A stretch of 64,000 bases of DNA from Pseudogracilibacillus auburnensis (GCF_003201975.1 NZ_QJJQ01000002.1:214723-278722); one strand, 5' to 3'; positions 25,777 through 34,934 are shown, numbered from the stretch's first letter. Numbers and translations are program-made. Notes: generated by a model not told the origin, from the sequence alone.

Positions 25777-27384
25777 ATGGAGGAAAGCCAATCAGCTAAA
25801 TTTTCTTGTCTGCTTTTTCTTTTCATTATCCTGTTTATCTTTTGTATACATGTAGCTATATTATTTACTTCAATACGGGACTACAAGATGCATACAGAGG
25901 AAATTAGTTTACTAGAATCAGATATCCAAACATTATCTAATCAGAAAAAGAGGAATCGGCTCTTTTACTTTTTACCGAATCAGCATCCAGTAGTGTTAAT
26001 GAAAGAGTCTAGCAGTATTCGAATGCAAGAGTTAAATAAAGATGGTTCTGATATCATTCAAGAACAAATACTTGATTCGGACCCCTTTCATCATATGATT
26101 GTTGCCTATCAAAAAGATGGTCTTGCCATCGTAACAAAAGGAGCATCAGTGTTAGAGGGAAATAATCATGTTAATTTTTATTATTATGAGTCAGGTCAAC
26201 CATTAAAAAAACTTGATAGTCAACCATTTTTTATAGAAACCTATTTAGATCAATCAGCTAAAGTGTTTAACAATGAAATATACTTGGTTGGAAAAGACGA
26301 AAAAGAGGACTTCATCACATCATCTATGATCAACTTAACCATCCAAATGCATCGCTTGGCAGATGAAACAGGATTGCAACAAGTTATCTCGAGCAAGCTT
26401 CAAAATAATTCGGTTATTTCCAATCTTGTACCTATGATTGAAATACAATTATATGATTTCGGTCTTCAAACAGTGAAAAATCAACCATTTCCTGTCGCCA
26501 AAGAGCATCGAAGCGATAATAAGAATATGGTTCAACATTATGTCCATGATCCAGTTGTTGCGATCGTGATGAATAATCAATTTGTGCAATATGATCTTCT
26601 GAATGACGAAATAATCCAACCGATTGAAATGCCAGAACCGCTTTATGATCCGAAAGCTTTTTCATTACCGGATTATACAGTAGTTATTGGTAAAAGTTCG
26701 CCTACTAAGTCAAGTGAAGTGATTGGTTTTATCACTAATCCTTCTGGTCAAAATGTTCAGCCACTACTTATCGAGAAAGGAAAGTTCTTACAAAGTTATG
26801 ACGAGAAAACATTTAATGTTACACAGATGGGGAAACAACTTTACCTCGCTTCTGAAACAGGTGCAGGTGTTTTTGATTTAGTAACGAATGAGTTTATCTC
26901 TTACAGTGAAAAACAGTATGATGAGTTGCTACTATCTCCTATCCTTAAAAAGGAGACAGAATTAACCCGTTTGCATGAAGAAGACGATGGGTTATCTATT
27001 CAAAAGTTTTTTCACTTTATTCTAAATGATTCTGCTGGAAAAGGTGTTGTTCTTAGCTTTTCTATATTTATGGCATTCCCCTTCTTGTTCGTCATTATTA
27101 GTTTAGTTGTTCACCATCATAAAGAAGCAAACATGAAAAAAGCTTATCGACACGGCGGAAAGAAACAAATCGCCACCATTGAAAATATTGATCGAACAAG
27201 AATAACAGCCAATGATGATTCGCAAGTTAATCTAACTATTGTTTTTGCACATCAAAATGAAATGATCAAAAAAGAGGTAAAAATGTATGCAGACATTCTC
27301 TATCCACCACAAATTGGTGACACCGTCCAAATACTCTATGACCCCATCTTAGACAAAGTATTTCTTTTGAAGGAAACGAAATAG
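25777..27384 (+). CDS. Large bitopic membrane protein with C-terminal DUF3592-like domain
   Basis: 535 residues. One N-terminal helix (about 10-33), a short coiled coil, a long extracytoplasmic mainly beta region (about 70-415) that may be a propeller-like sensor, a second helix (about 423-447) and a cytoplasmic C-terminal domain (about 460-535) ending in P-P-Q-I-G-D-T-V-Q-I-L-Y-D-P, typical of DUF3592-like beta domains. ATG 25777 lies behind AAAGGAG. I do not recognise the full-length family; membrane sensing or scaffolding is only a guess. Single gene. Confidence 0.7.
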   Translation: MEESQSAKFSCLLFLFIILFIFCIHVAILFTSIRDYKMHTEEISLLESDIQTLSNQKKRNRLFYFLPNQHPVVLMKESSSIRMQELNKDGSDIIQEQILDSDPFHHMIVAYQKDGLAIVTKGASVLEGNNHVNFYYYESGQPLKKLDSQPFFIETYLDQSAKVFNNEIYLVGKDEKEDFITSSMINLTIQMHRLADETGLQQVISSKLQNNSVISNLVPMIEIQLYDFGLQTVKNQPFPVAKEHRSDNKNMVQHYVHDPVVAIVMNNQFVQYDLLNDEIIQPIEMPEPLYDPKAFSLPDYTVVIGKSSPTKSSEVIGFITNPSGQNVQPLLIEKGKFLQSYDEKTFNVTQMGKQLYLASETGAGVFDLVTNEFISYSEKQYDELLLSPILKKETELTRLHEEDDGLSIQKFFHFILNDSAGKGVVLSFSIFMAFPFLFVIISLVVHHHKEANMKKAYRHGGKKQIATIENIDRTRITANDDSQVNLTIVFAHQNEMIKKEVKMYADILYPPQIGDTVQILYDPILDKVFLLKETK

Positions 27385-27657
27385 AAAAAATACACTTATT
27401 TTTACGAATGTTGTATTAAATAAGTGGTTTTCGCGATGAAATGAAATTCGATTTTGTGCTGATGCCGTGGATGATGTGTCGTAAACGAGAACGGTGTGTC
27501 ACTAAATGCGTTTTTGTGCTGAATTTGAGAATTACCTTACCGTGACAACGAGTATATGCTAGCTTCTTTAATGAAGCACAATTTTTAGGGACAATTCATC
27601 TAAATTGATTTTTGGCGCCAAAAAATCCACACAAGTTCATACTTCCCTTTAATCTAT

Positions 27658-28626
27658 TTATGGTCTTTTCCCTTCATTTGGCCATGTTACAATATCATTA
27701 TCCTCCATAATTCCAAGCATGACATCAGTAATATTCGGTGATGTGAGCAATGTATCTGTAAGTTTAAATTTCACATCATCTGCTTCATCTAGTGTTAGCC
27801 CCTTCTTTAACTCAACCGTTACATCCACATGATATGCCCTTCCCTCTTGCACAACACGCATCCCATATATATCGACAACACATGAATCAGCGAGGAGCGT
27901 TTTTGCGATTCGCTCTTCTACCTCTGCAGGTGCTGCAACACCAATTAATCCAATCATATTATCATACCCTACACGGTAAGCAACAAGTAACATTAAAAGA
28001 CCGATAATAATTGATACAACACCATCTGCCTTTAAAACACCAAAAAATTGAGCAAGTACAATTCCTGCGATTGCGAAAACAGCCCCTAATGTGGCCACAA
28101 TATCTTCATAAAAAACGAGCTTTGTAGCTGGTGCAGCCTTCTTTGCATGTGTAAATGCGGAAGAAAATAAATTCCCTTGTTTTTTTACTCTTGCCTCATG
28201 CACTATTTCCTTCATTGTTTTTAACAAGATAGCTCCATCAATTAAAAAAGATAGTAGCAATACGATTATATTTAACAGAAAATCACTTGATTCTTGTGGA
28301 TGATGGAACAATTCCCAGCCCGTTTTTATCGTTTCATACGCCATAACCGTTACGACAATAACTGCAATCATACAGACGATATTGATCACTCGACCAAAAC
28401 CCGTTGGAAATCGTTTCGTCGGTTTCATTTCTGCGAGTACACTACCAACATAGACGAAAGTTTGGTTTATCGTATCTGCAAAAGAATGCATCGCTGTTGC
28501 AAACATTGTTCCATTTCCACTTATTGCTGCTACAATTCCTTTGACAATTGCAATTGCCAAATTTCCAATTGCCGCAAGTCCTGACGATACATTTCCTTTT
28601 TTGAGTAGAGTAAGGAGTCGCATCAT
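27658..28626 (-). CDS. Cation diffusion facilitator (CDF) transporter
   Basis: 322 residues, about six membrane helices and a C-terminal cytoplasmic metal-binding-like domain (from about 215). The second helix has H-S-F-A-D-T-I-N-Q, the CDF His/Asp metal site, and a second site Y-E-D-I-V-A-T lies in helix 5. Exports divalent metals (Zn, Mn, Fe or Co) against H+; specificity cannot be told. ATG 28626 behind GGGAGTG. Monocistronic. Confidence 0.85.
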   Translation of the reverse strand: MMRLLTLLKKGNVSSGLAAIGNLAIAIVKGIVAAISGNGTMFATAMHSFADTINQTFVYVGSVLAEMKPTKRFPTGFGRVINIVCMIAVIVVTVMAYETIKTGWELFHHPQESSDFLLNIIVLLLSFLIDGAILLKTMKEIVHEARVKKQGNLFSSAFTHAKKAAPATKLVFYEDIVATLGAVFAIAGIVLAQFFGVLKADGVVSIIIGLLMLLVAYRVGYDNMIGLIGVAAPAEVEERIAKTLLADSCVVDIYGMRVVQEGRAYHVDVTVELKKGLTLDEADDVKFKLTDTLLTSPNITDVMLGIMEDNDIVTWPNEGKRP

Positions 28627-28723
28627 TTTTATTCACTCCCAATTTGTTCATATTGATAATGTTCGTAACCATCTTTCAAAATATACATATTAGCAAGCGG
28701 GGAGAAAATAAGCAGGATTGAAC

Positions 28724-29575
28724 TTAACGTAGTGTGTAATGGATCAGTTGATGTTTCACTTTAAACCCGAGTGATTGGTATAGTCCAATCGCATTTTTAT
28801 TTCTATCACCTACACAAATGGTAATGGTATGAATCCGATCATCTGAAAAAAGCTGATTAATTGCAAACGTAGTTATTTTTTTACCTATTCCTCGTGCTCG
28901 ATATGTTGGACAAACGGATACAAACTCAATTGAACCTTCATGATGAAGTGGATCCGCCTCCATATATACATAGGAGATTACTTTATGATCCTTTATCCAG
29001 AGAAATAATCGCTTATGGATGTTTAACTGCCTAATTATTTGTTCACCATTATAATAACTATTCGGAAAAGTTTTTTCATGTAATTGAATAAAAGATTCCA
29101 TATATATGGGAGTGTATTCTTGAAAACTACTGTCAATCGATTCAAGCTTTTCTTGGTGACGAGAAACTATATATGTAATATGTCCTCCTTGTTTCTTTGC
29201 ACCAATTTTATCCATAAAATCAATTGCATTTATATTTTCCAGATTAACAAAGAAAGAAAATGTATCGACATATTTTTTCATTTCAGGAAATGCCTCACTC
29301 CAAATCACTGATGCTATTTCATTATCTTTTGTAAATGGGCCCCATACTTCCGCGCTTCGATTTTCCATATCAACATCAAAACCGAATGCTCCGATGATGT
29401 GCCCTTGATTAGAATGGATGTAAAACAATTCTTTCAAGGGTAAATCTGAAAAATCTTCCGTTAATGCATGAAAAATTTCTGATTTGCTTACTCCACAGTA
29501 TCCTATATGTTTCTCACTCTGACTGTTCATACTTACAAGGAATGTGCATAACTTTTGTAAATCAATCATTTTCAT
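28724..29575 (-). CDS. GNAT family N-acetyltransferase
   Basis: 283 residues in two halves. The C-terminal half is a GNAT domain with V-S-V-C-P-T-Y-R-A-R-G-I-G-K (acetyl-CoA P-loop, about 210-223) and N-K-N-A-I-G-L-Y-Q-S-L-G-F. The N-terminal half looks like a degenerate GNAT domain, as in tandem-GNAT proteins. ATG 29575 behind AGGAGTG. Substrate unknown. Confidence 0.82.
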   Translation of the reverse strand: MKMIDLQKLCTFLVSMNSQSEKHIGYCGVSKSEIFHALTEDFSDLPLKELFYIHSNQGHIIGAFGFDVDMENRSAEVWGPFTKDNEIASVIWSEAFPEMKKYVDTFSFFVNLENINAIDFMDKIGAKKQGGHITYIVSRHQEKLESIDSSFQEYTPIYMESFIQLHEKTFPNSYYNGEQIIRQLNIHKRLFLWIKDHKVISYVYMEADPLHHEGSIEFVSVCPTYRARGIGKKITTFAINQLFSDDRIHTITICVGDRNKNAIGLYQSLGFKVKHQLIHYTLR

Positions 29576-29902
29576 TTTTTCACTCCTAACTCAACAATGG
29601 ATTGAACATTACGTATAAAAAAATCTGCTAAAATGGCAGATTAATCCCATTTTCAAAGATAAATAACCGAACTAGAGTCCTAATAAACCATTTGGTATGA
29701 AAGCACAAATATCGTTGATAATCATATCAAGATTTGTGCATTGATTGATTAATAAAGATTTCCGAGTAAAAATAAGGCTATAAAATTGCTACCCTATAAC
29801 TGAAAATTACCTCTTACATCGCCTCATCATAAAAAAATAACAGTTTTATACACTCCCTTAAACGTAAGAAAAAATAGGTTTGAAATTAATTTTCTGTTCT
29901 GT
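29576..29902. other. Intergenic region with a minus-strand terminator
   Basis: Holds a hairpin AATCTGC/GCAGATT (29622-29642) followed on the minus strand by a T run. It would end a minus-strand transcript, yet no intact minus-strand gene lies to its right. A short minus-strand frame (about 29674-29735) ending P-N-G-L-L-G-L may be the tail of the lost gene. Confidence 0.4.
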
Positions 29903-30064
29903 ATGGATTACTTAAAAAAACTCTTTCTTTTTTTTACATACGCTTTAGCTACTATGTTAGCATATTTATCCATCCTAGTTGGCTATATTTTGAACATTGC
30001 TGTCAAGACTGATAATGTCCTAATGAATCTTTTGGTTTACCCACACGATTATTGGTCATACTGA
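29903..30064 (+). CDS. Possible 53-residue membrane peptide
   Basis: ATG 29903 to TGA 30064. One membrane helix (about 5-30) and a polar aromatic tail ending Y-P-H-D-Y-W-S-Y. There is no recognisable ribosome site, which argues against it; it may be a remnant. Confidence 0.25.
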   Translation: MDYLKKLFLFFTYALATMLAYLSILVGYILNIAVKTDNVLMNLLVYPHDYWSY

Positions 30065-30092
30065 AGATATTATCTTAATTTCTAGGAGGCAA

Positions 30093-30665
30093 ATGGAAAT
30101 GAAGCGAATGTTGATGTTACTTTTTGTCATTGGATTACTTGGTCTTGCAACTGGTTGTGGTAACAATAATACAGATGGGACAAAGAATAAAGAAGAAACA
30201 AATCAGGAAACAAAGGAAGAAAAGAAAGAAGTAAAAAGCGAGTCAGTGAAGGAAGATGTAGAGGAAGAAAAAGGCCAAAATGTGACAGAACAGACTGTTA
30301 GCAAAGAAGATGAGGAATATATGAAGTCTAAAATGGAGGCACTCGACTTTTCAGAAATAAAGGTTGAAGTAAAATATGCTGAGGATAAAGAATACGAATT
30401 TAAAATCGAGCAAGATAAAATGGAAAATGAGCCAATCGAGGCAGAAGTCGAGGATGAATTAAATAATGTTTTTCTAAAAGGTAGAGATGCATTCGATGAC
30501 ATTTATCCAAAAATCGAAAACTTAGACGTGAAGAGTGATAGTACGGAACAAGATGTTGTAGATAAAATTTTAACCGCATTTGACCTCCCTACTGATTACG
30601 AAAAGATGGAAGTCGACATTACATTTAACGATGGAAAAGAGCTTGACTTTGACCATCGGAAATAA
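30093..30665 (+). CDS. YusW-like lipoprotein
   Basis: 190 residues. Signal peptide with lipobox A-T-G-C (Cys22), an E/K-rich linker (about 28-75), then a YusW-type domain (about 85-190) with repeated strand-helix units such as F-S-E-I-K-V-E-V and M-E-V-D-I-T-F. AGGAGG is 5 nt before ATG 30093; ATG 30099 is also possible. Membrane-anchored, extracytoplasmic; function unknown. A terminator follows. Confidence 0.8.
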   Translation: MEMKRMLMLLFVIGLLGLATGCGNNNTDGTKNKEETNQETKEEKKEVKSESVKEDVEEEKGQNVTEQTVSKEDEEYMKSKMEALDFSEIKVEVKYAEDKEYEFKIEQDKMENEPIEAEVEDELNNVFLKGRDAFDDIYPKIENLDVKSDSTEQDVVDKILTAFDLPTDYEKMEVDITFNDGKELDFDHRK

Positions 30666-30685
30666 CAAGGATTAAGGCTTAACAA

Positions 30686-30729
30686 AAAAAGTAGAGATGA
30701 ATTTCACCACATTTATGCTCTACTTTTTC
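30686..30729 (+). terminator. Terminator after the YusW-like gene
   Basis: AAAAAGTAGAG pairs with CTCTACTTTTT across a 21-base loop. Confidence 0.6.
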
Positions 30730-30871
30730 TTTTATTAAAAATCGTTAAAAATGATCGTGGTTTTAGCTTTTTCATTCCCACGTTTTTCTGCTATTTTCTG
30801 CGGTAAAGATTTTGCATACTTGCTTTTCTAGTGCTGGATGATGATGATTCAACGTGAAGCTATGCTCGGCT

Positions 30872-31095
30872 TCATACAATAATCTGATCCAATTGCATTT
30901 CTTTTTCATCTACATATCTATAATCGTAAACGACTGTACTATCTGTACGGTCAAAGAGGACCAATTTTTCATTCGAATCAATAAATCCATTCGGATATTT
31001 AATACTCATATCCCTTATGGCATTATTTGATTCTAAAAAGAGCTGAAGTCCAATAACGAACGATCTTCCAAAGTGTAGTAGTGATATCCACTCAT
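30872..31095 (-). pseudogene. Frameshifted small gene, unknown
   Basis: ATG 31095 behind GGGGAGGG starts M-S-G-Y-H-Y-Y-T-L-E-D-R and reaches a stop at 31033. The adjacent frame continues with L-E-S-N-N-A-I-R-D-M to a stop at 30872. One T missing from a T5 run near 31038 would join both into about 74 residues. Its RBS overlaps the end of the 31100-31237 fragment, so the two once formed an operon. Family not recognised. Confidence 0.4.
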
Positions 31096-31099
31096 ACAA

Positions 31100-31237
31100 T
31101 CAACCCTCCCCAGTATTTTTATCCCAACGTTTATTAATTTCATTCATTATTAGATCTACCGAATGCTTTAAAGGTTTTAATGATACACTTACTTGTGCTT
31201 TCAAATAACTACCTTCGGGTACCACTTCTTTTAATTG
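31100..31237 (-). pseudogene. C-terminal gene remnant, unknown
   Basis: 45 open codons between a stop at 31240 and TGA 31102-31100, no start codon. Text such as V-V-P-E-G-S-Y-L-K-A-Q-V-S-V and I-M-N-E-I-N-K-R-W-D-K looks coding. Probably the tail of a truncated gene upstream of the frameshifted one. The rest of 31238-31540 shows nothing recognisable. Confidence 0.3.
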
Positions 31238-31540
31238 TTAATTTGATGAGTAAATATGGTATAACTAGAATTAATCGGAATGAGTTTTGATATACACAGA
31301 AGCCTTTCATTATACCCTCTCCATCAAAAAGTTCGCATGTTAAAGATCACCAAATTTTTCCTAAAGTAGAAAGAACCATTTTCCCTCTGTTTTGTAATAA
31401 TCAATTTACATACTTGCAAAAAATCCCCTATGGTCTATATCACATCATCCCCATTCAAAATATGTTATTATTTTGATGAGTATAAAAGGTATCCCACTAA
31501 CACTCTCAAGACGATTTAATTTAGGGAATAAGGTGATTAG

Positions 31541-32005
31541 ATGAGTAAATGGTTTTTCATTAATTTAGCTGTTTTTATTTTTGCGCTTTGGAAAATGAGT
31601 ACTGGCCATCTTGGTGTTCATATTCTTTTTGGTGGATTTGGCCTTTTATTTATTTTATATAATTGGACAAGGCATGCTGTTTTTTCAACGATTCGTTCTA
31701 ATATTAGTCGTAAAAGAAAAATCAAATACGCAAAGTTATCCAAAAAGGTTTTACCTATACATAAATGGACAGGAACGACTGCCCTTATCCTCATTCTTTT
31801 TCATATTTTTTTCGTCATTCATTATTTTGGATTTCAAGTTACTAATGTAAAAATGGTAAGTGGACTTCTCGCAGTTATCACTTTATCACTCGTTGTGATC
31901 ACTGGTTGGATGCGATTTATAAAAACAACCTATAAGAGACGGATGATACATTTAACATTAGGTTTCTGTCTATTTACCTTCGTTTTGCTACATTTAATAT
32001 TTTAA
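31541..32005 (+). CDS. Four-helix membrane protein, cytochrome b561/ferric-reductase-like
   Basis: 154 residues, four membrane helices (about 4-22, 24-42, 75-95, 102-150 as a closely spaced pair). Histidines are placed inside or at the ends of helices (I-H-K-W-T-G, L-F-H-I-F-F, M-I-H-L-T-L-G, L-L-H-L-I-F), a pattern of haem-binding four-helix membrane proteins. ATG 31541 follows AAGGTG at good distance. Haem binding is inferred from His placement only. Confidence 0.65.
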   Translation: MSKWFFINLAVFIFALWKMSTGHLGVHILFGGFGLLFILYNWTRHAVFSTIRSNISRKRKIKYAKLSKKVLPIHKWTGTTALILILFHIFFVIHYFGFQVTNVKMVSGLLAVITLSLVVITGWMRFIKTTYKRRMIHLTLGFCLFTFVLLHLIF

Positions 32006-32091
32006 CGTGACTGGCGATTATCAAGTTTTCTATAATCTGCTACAATAATAGTAATCGGTTACAGCAAGAAGCAAGAAGGAGGAGAATAAAT

Positions 32092-32250
32092 ATTTCTACG
32101 TCTATCATCATATTATTCATTATTGGAATCATCACATTAGTAGCGGGATTTTTAACGAAAAAACGTTGGTTGAATTTAATTACTGTTTTTTTATTCGTAC
32201 TTGCTGGTTGGATGTTAATCTCAGAATTTTTAACAGGTGCGAAGTTTTGA
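32092..32250 (+). CDS. Small two-helix membrane protein with apparent ATT start
   Basis: 52 residues read from ATT 32092 nine bases after the GGAGG core of AAGGAGGAG (32076-32084). Two membrane helices (about 4-20, 27-43) are separated by T-K-K-R-W. There is no ATG, GTG or TTG in frame before codon 27, which lies inside the second half. A strong terminator (32281) follows directly. The strong ribosome site, compact layout and terminator argue that it is a real gene. Confidence 0.6.
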   Translation: MSTSIIILFIIGIITLVAGFLTKKRWLNLITVFLFVLAGWMLISEFLTGAKF

Positions 32251-32280
32251 TCTTACATGTTAAAAGCATTTCGTTCACTA

Positions 32281-32316
32281 AATAGGACATCTTTTTAAAT
32301 TTGTCCTATTTTTTGA
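32281..32316 (+). terminator. Terminator of the 52-residue membrane protein
   Basis: AATAGGACA (32281-32289) pairs with TGTCCTATT (32302-32310), followed by T's. Confidence 0.75.
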
Positions 32317-32355
32317 TAGTATGATAAGTACTAAACATTGAAAGGGGAATGTAAA

Positions 32356-33129
32356 GTGCCGAAAAAGGTTAGACAAATTCATGATCAGTTAGAGCAATTA
32401 GATGGATCTGTTTTATCGATTTACTTGAACACGAACCCTGGAAGTGAAGATTGGAAGATTAGACTTAAAAATGGATTGAAGAAAATGGAGGAATATGTCG
32501 CCGCTTCCAATCCTGAAGAAGTCAAAGATTTGACTAAAATTTGTAAAAAAGTCGATGTTGCGATTAAGGATAGGCGACGAGAAATGACGAATAGTCTCGT
32601 TTGTTTTGCATCAGCCAATCATTTAGTTATCTATCATTTACAAATTCCTGTCATGAATGATTTTCAATGGCATGCACACGCTGCAACTGAGCAATTAGAT
32701 GAACTATATAAACAATATTCAAAAACAGGAGTCCTCCTTTTACAACGAGATAAAATTACATTGATCACTTCATCTTTGGGAGAACTGATTGATGAAAAAC
32801 ATTTCGAACTAGATATAGAGCTTGAAAATTGGAAACAATATAAAGGTGTTGCTTATGGATCTATTTATTCGAGTAGTGCGAATCATCGGGAGAAATTTGA
32901 AAATCGCCTACGTGAAAATCAAACAAGATGGTATCGTAATATTATTCCATCGATCGAAAAACATGCAAGAACACTTAATTGGAAAGGTGTACATTTGGCC
33001 GGACCTTCCGAATTAACAAATGTAATGAAAGACTTATTAAATATAAAAGTGATTGGTGAAACAACGAGAAACTATTCTGGCAAATCTGCACATGCTGTAT
33101 TAAACAGAACAATTCTCGCTACTGATTAA
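32356..33129 (+). CDS. VLRF1/BaeRF family (archaeo-eukaryotic release-factor-like) protein
   Basis: 257 residues from GTG 32356 behind AAAGGGG; a TTG at 32338 precedes the ribosome site and is unlikely. It has the pattern of Bacillus VLRF1-type aeRF1-like proteins: S-I-Y-L-N-T-N-P-G near the start, a central V-L-L-L-Q-R-D-K, and a C-terminal domain with H-L-A-G-P-S-E-L. No GGQ motif. eRF1-related proteins act at the ribosome (peptide release or rescue); the precise role of this bacterial branch is unknown. Confidence 0.75.
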   Translation: MPKKVRQIHDQLEQLDGSVLSIYLNTNPGSEDWKIRLKNGLKKMEEYVAASNPEEVKDLTKICKKVDVAIKDRRREMTNSLVCFASANHLVIYHLQIPVMNDFQWHAHAATEQLDELYKQYSKTGVLLLQRDKITLITSSLGELIDEKHFELDIELENWKQYKGVAYGSIYSSSANHREKFENRLRENQTRWYRNIIPSIEKHARTLNWKGVHLAGPSELTNVMKDLLNIKVIGETTRNYSGKSAHAVLNRTILATD

Positions 33130-33140
33130 ATCTACGTAAC

Positions 33141-33173
33141 AATCCCACTTTGGATTACGGGTGGGATTGTTTG
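33141..33173. terminator. Terminator between convergent genes
   Basis: AATCCCAC (33141-33148) pairs with GTGGGATT (33161-33168), followed by GTTTG. It sits between the convergent VLRF1-like gene and the membrane protein. Confidence 0.6.
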
Positions 33174-33174
33174 T

Positions 33175-33663
33175 TTATATGAGATCTTTCACCTGAAATA
33201 TTTTTTCTTTTTTCAAAAGTTTCACTGAATCAATAACAACACATAGAATTGCTATAGTAAAAATAGCATATCCAGCATACAGACATATTTGTAAAAACAC
33301 CTCGATATTACCGATTTGAACCGTATGATGTAAAAAATGATGTATTTCATTTTTAAAAACAAATTGTAAAACGACCATAAATAAAGAAGCAACTACAAGC
33401 ATAATGGTAGAAATAATAAAAGAAATTCGATTAATTAAGCAAATGATGGGATGATAGACAAGTGCAATAATAAATCGAGTAAAGGGTTTTGATTCTTTTT
33501 CTTCATATTTTTCGGCAATGGAGATAATTTTCATCATAATGCGCGGCAAGAAAAATTGGATAAAAAAGAAGAAAGAAAGATATGCAAGTCCTATGTTGTA
33601 TAAGCTAATTAAATTAATTAATAAACTTAACGTTATGAGAGTAACCATTAGTTTTATTTTCAT
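33175..33663 (-). CDS. Four-helix membrane protein, unknown
   Basis: 162 residues with membrane helices at about 4-22, 25-45, 66-105 (two) and 125-148, and a charged segment E-K-Y-E-E-K-E-S-K-P between. Possibly a divergent RDD/YtxG-like integral protein, but no motif supports a family. ATG 33663 behind AAAGGGTTG. Confidence 0.65.
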   Translation of the reverse strand: MKIKLMVTLITLSLLINLISLYNIGLAYLSFFFFIQFFLPRIMMKIISIAEKYEEKESKPFTRFIIALVYHPIICLINRISFIISTIMLVVASLFMVVLQFVFKNEIHHFLHHTVQIGNIEVFLQICLYAGYAIFTIAILCVVIDSVKLLKKEKIFQVKDLI

Positions 33664-33830
33664 GTAATATCAACCCTTTCCATGTTTCATTATTAGTTTA
33701 ACAATTTAATAGCATATTTGAAAGTTGTTTTATATTTGTAGGAATGACTAAAATAATACTTTTACCTCTTACTATTTAGGTGAATTATCGATATAATGAT
33801 TTTGATTACTTTTTGAAAGGATTGAGTCAA

Positions 33831-34487
33831 ATAAAGAAGCTATTCATAACATCTATGCTCATACTAGTTCTCATCTTAACTGGTTGTATGTCCATCTTCG
33901 GGGACGATGAAAAGAAAACAAATAAGGTAGAAGACAATGCAACATCGGAGGAAACTAATGCTGAAGATGCAGATAAAAAGGATGAGGAATTAAACTCGGA
34001 AAAGGATGAATCTGAGGAAAAAGATCGTGATGCAACTGCTGGTGAAAAAGCAGATTTGACATTACAAGTGACAAAAGTTGATGCCGATGATGGTATTACG
34101 ATTGAAAATAATGACATTTATCAACAGTTGGATCAAATGGTGAAAGAAAATCCACAAGACGGTGATGCGAACGACTTTAGTCTCTTTCTAATTGACTTTG
34201 TTGAGTTTGAAGATGATGAGTTACAATTACTTTTCCTCGGAATTAACCGTTTAGACAAGCCAATTAAAAATATTTCCTTCGATTTTACATTAGGGTATGA
34301 AGATGGAGAATATGTTTGGGAAGACTTAAACGTATCGATCCCTGAAGATGAGTTTGGGGCAATCAAGGTTGACCATGCCATGCCAATCCTTCTTCCAGTA
34401 ACAGAGGAACAAATTGAAATTATTAATGAAATTAATTTTGATAACCAAATTTTCGAGATGGAAAACTTTGACTTTGAAACAGAATAA
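33831..34487 (+). CDS. Lipoprotein with apparent ATA start
   Basis: 218 residues. The frame is open from GTG 33780, but the ribosome site AAAGGA lies at 33816-33821 and the signal peptide K-K-L-F-I-T-S-M-L begins just after ATA 33831. Its lipobox L-T-G-C puts Cys at residue 19, as expected if ATA is the start. An acidic linker (about 25-70) precedes a beta-rich domain ending D-F-E-T-E. Exported lipoprotein, function unknown. A strong terminator follows. Confidence 0.75.
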   Translation: MKKLFITSMLILVLILTGCMSIFGDDEKKTNKVEDNATSEETNAEDADKKDEELNSEKDESEEKDRDATAGEKADLTLQVTKVDADDGITIENNDIYQQLDQMVKENPQDGDANDFSLFLIDFVEFEDDELQLLFLGINRLDKPIKNISFDFTLGYEDGEYVWEDLNVSIPEDEFGAIKVDHAMPILLPVTEEQIEIINEINFDNQIFEMENFDFETE

Positions 34488-34544
34488 AGATCCATTAAGA
34501 CGGACATAATTGTTCCCTTCCTTTTCCTATTAATTTAAATTAGT

Positions 34545-34583
34545 AAAAAAGCTGTTGGAGTTTTCTGATCCAACAGCTTTTTT
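34545..34583 (+). terminator. Terminator of the lipoprotein gene
   Basis: AAAAAAGCTGTTGGA (34545-34559) pairs with TCCAACAGCTTTTTT (34569-34583). Confidence 0.8.
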
Positions 34584-34644
34584 AGAGGAGGCATTTCCTA
34601 GTTTTTTATTGATTTTTGTATAAATAAAGTCTTTTTCAGTTTGC

Positions 34645-34791
34645 TTAAGGAGCACGTCCACCTGTAAATAGACGGATAATTAATACAATTAACGCTATAA
34701 CAAGTAAGATATGGATTAGATTCCCTGCGATATCAAATGAAAAACCTAAAAGCCATAGCAAAATTAAGATCCCAATAATTGTCCATAGCAT
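34645..34791 (-). CDS. lmo0937-family small membrane protein
   Basis: 48 residues from ATG 34791 behind GGGAGG. M-L-W-T-I-I-G-I-L at the start, two helices, and a tail R-L-F-T-G-G-R-A-P: this is the lmo0937 (DUF5670) pattern, widespread in Firmicutes and often stress-induced. Too short for most gene finders. Confidence 0.8.
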   Translation of the reverse strand: MLWTIIGILILLWLLGFSFDIAGNLIHILLVIALIVLIIRLFTGGRAP

Positions 34792-34934
34792 ATTTGAATC
34801 CCTCCCTTTTCTTTGATTCATTATTCATACATACCATCAATTTGCTACATTTAAACTTTTTATTTCTAAGGATTAAAACACGACATGTTAGGGTAAGGAA
34901 GTAACAACAGTATGTATAATGGAGGCTGAATAAT

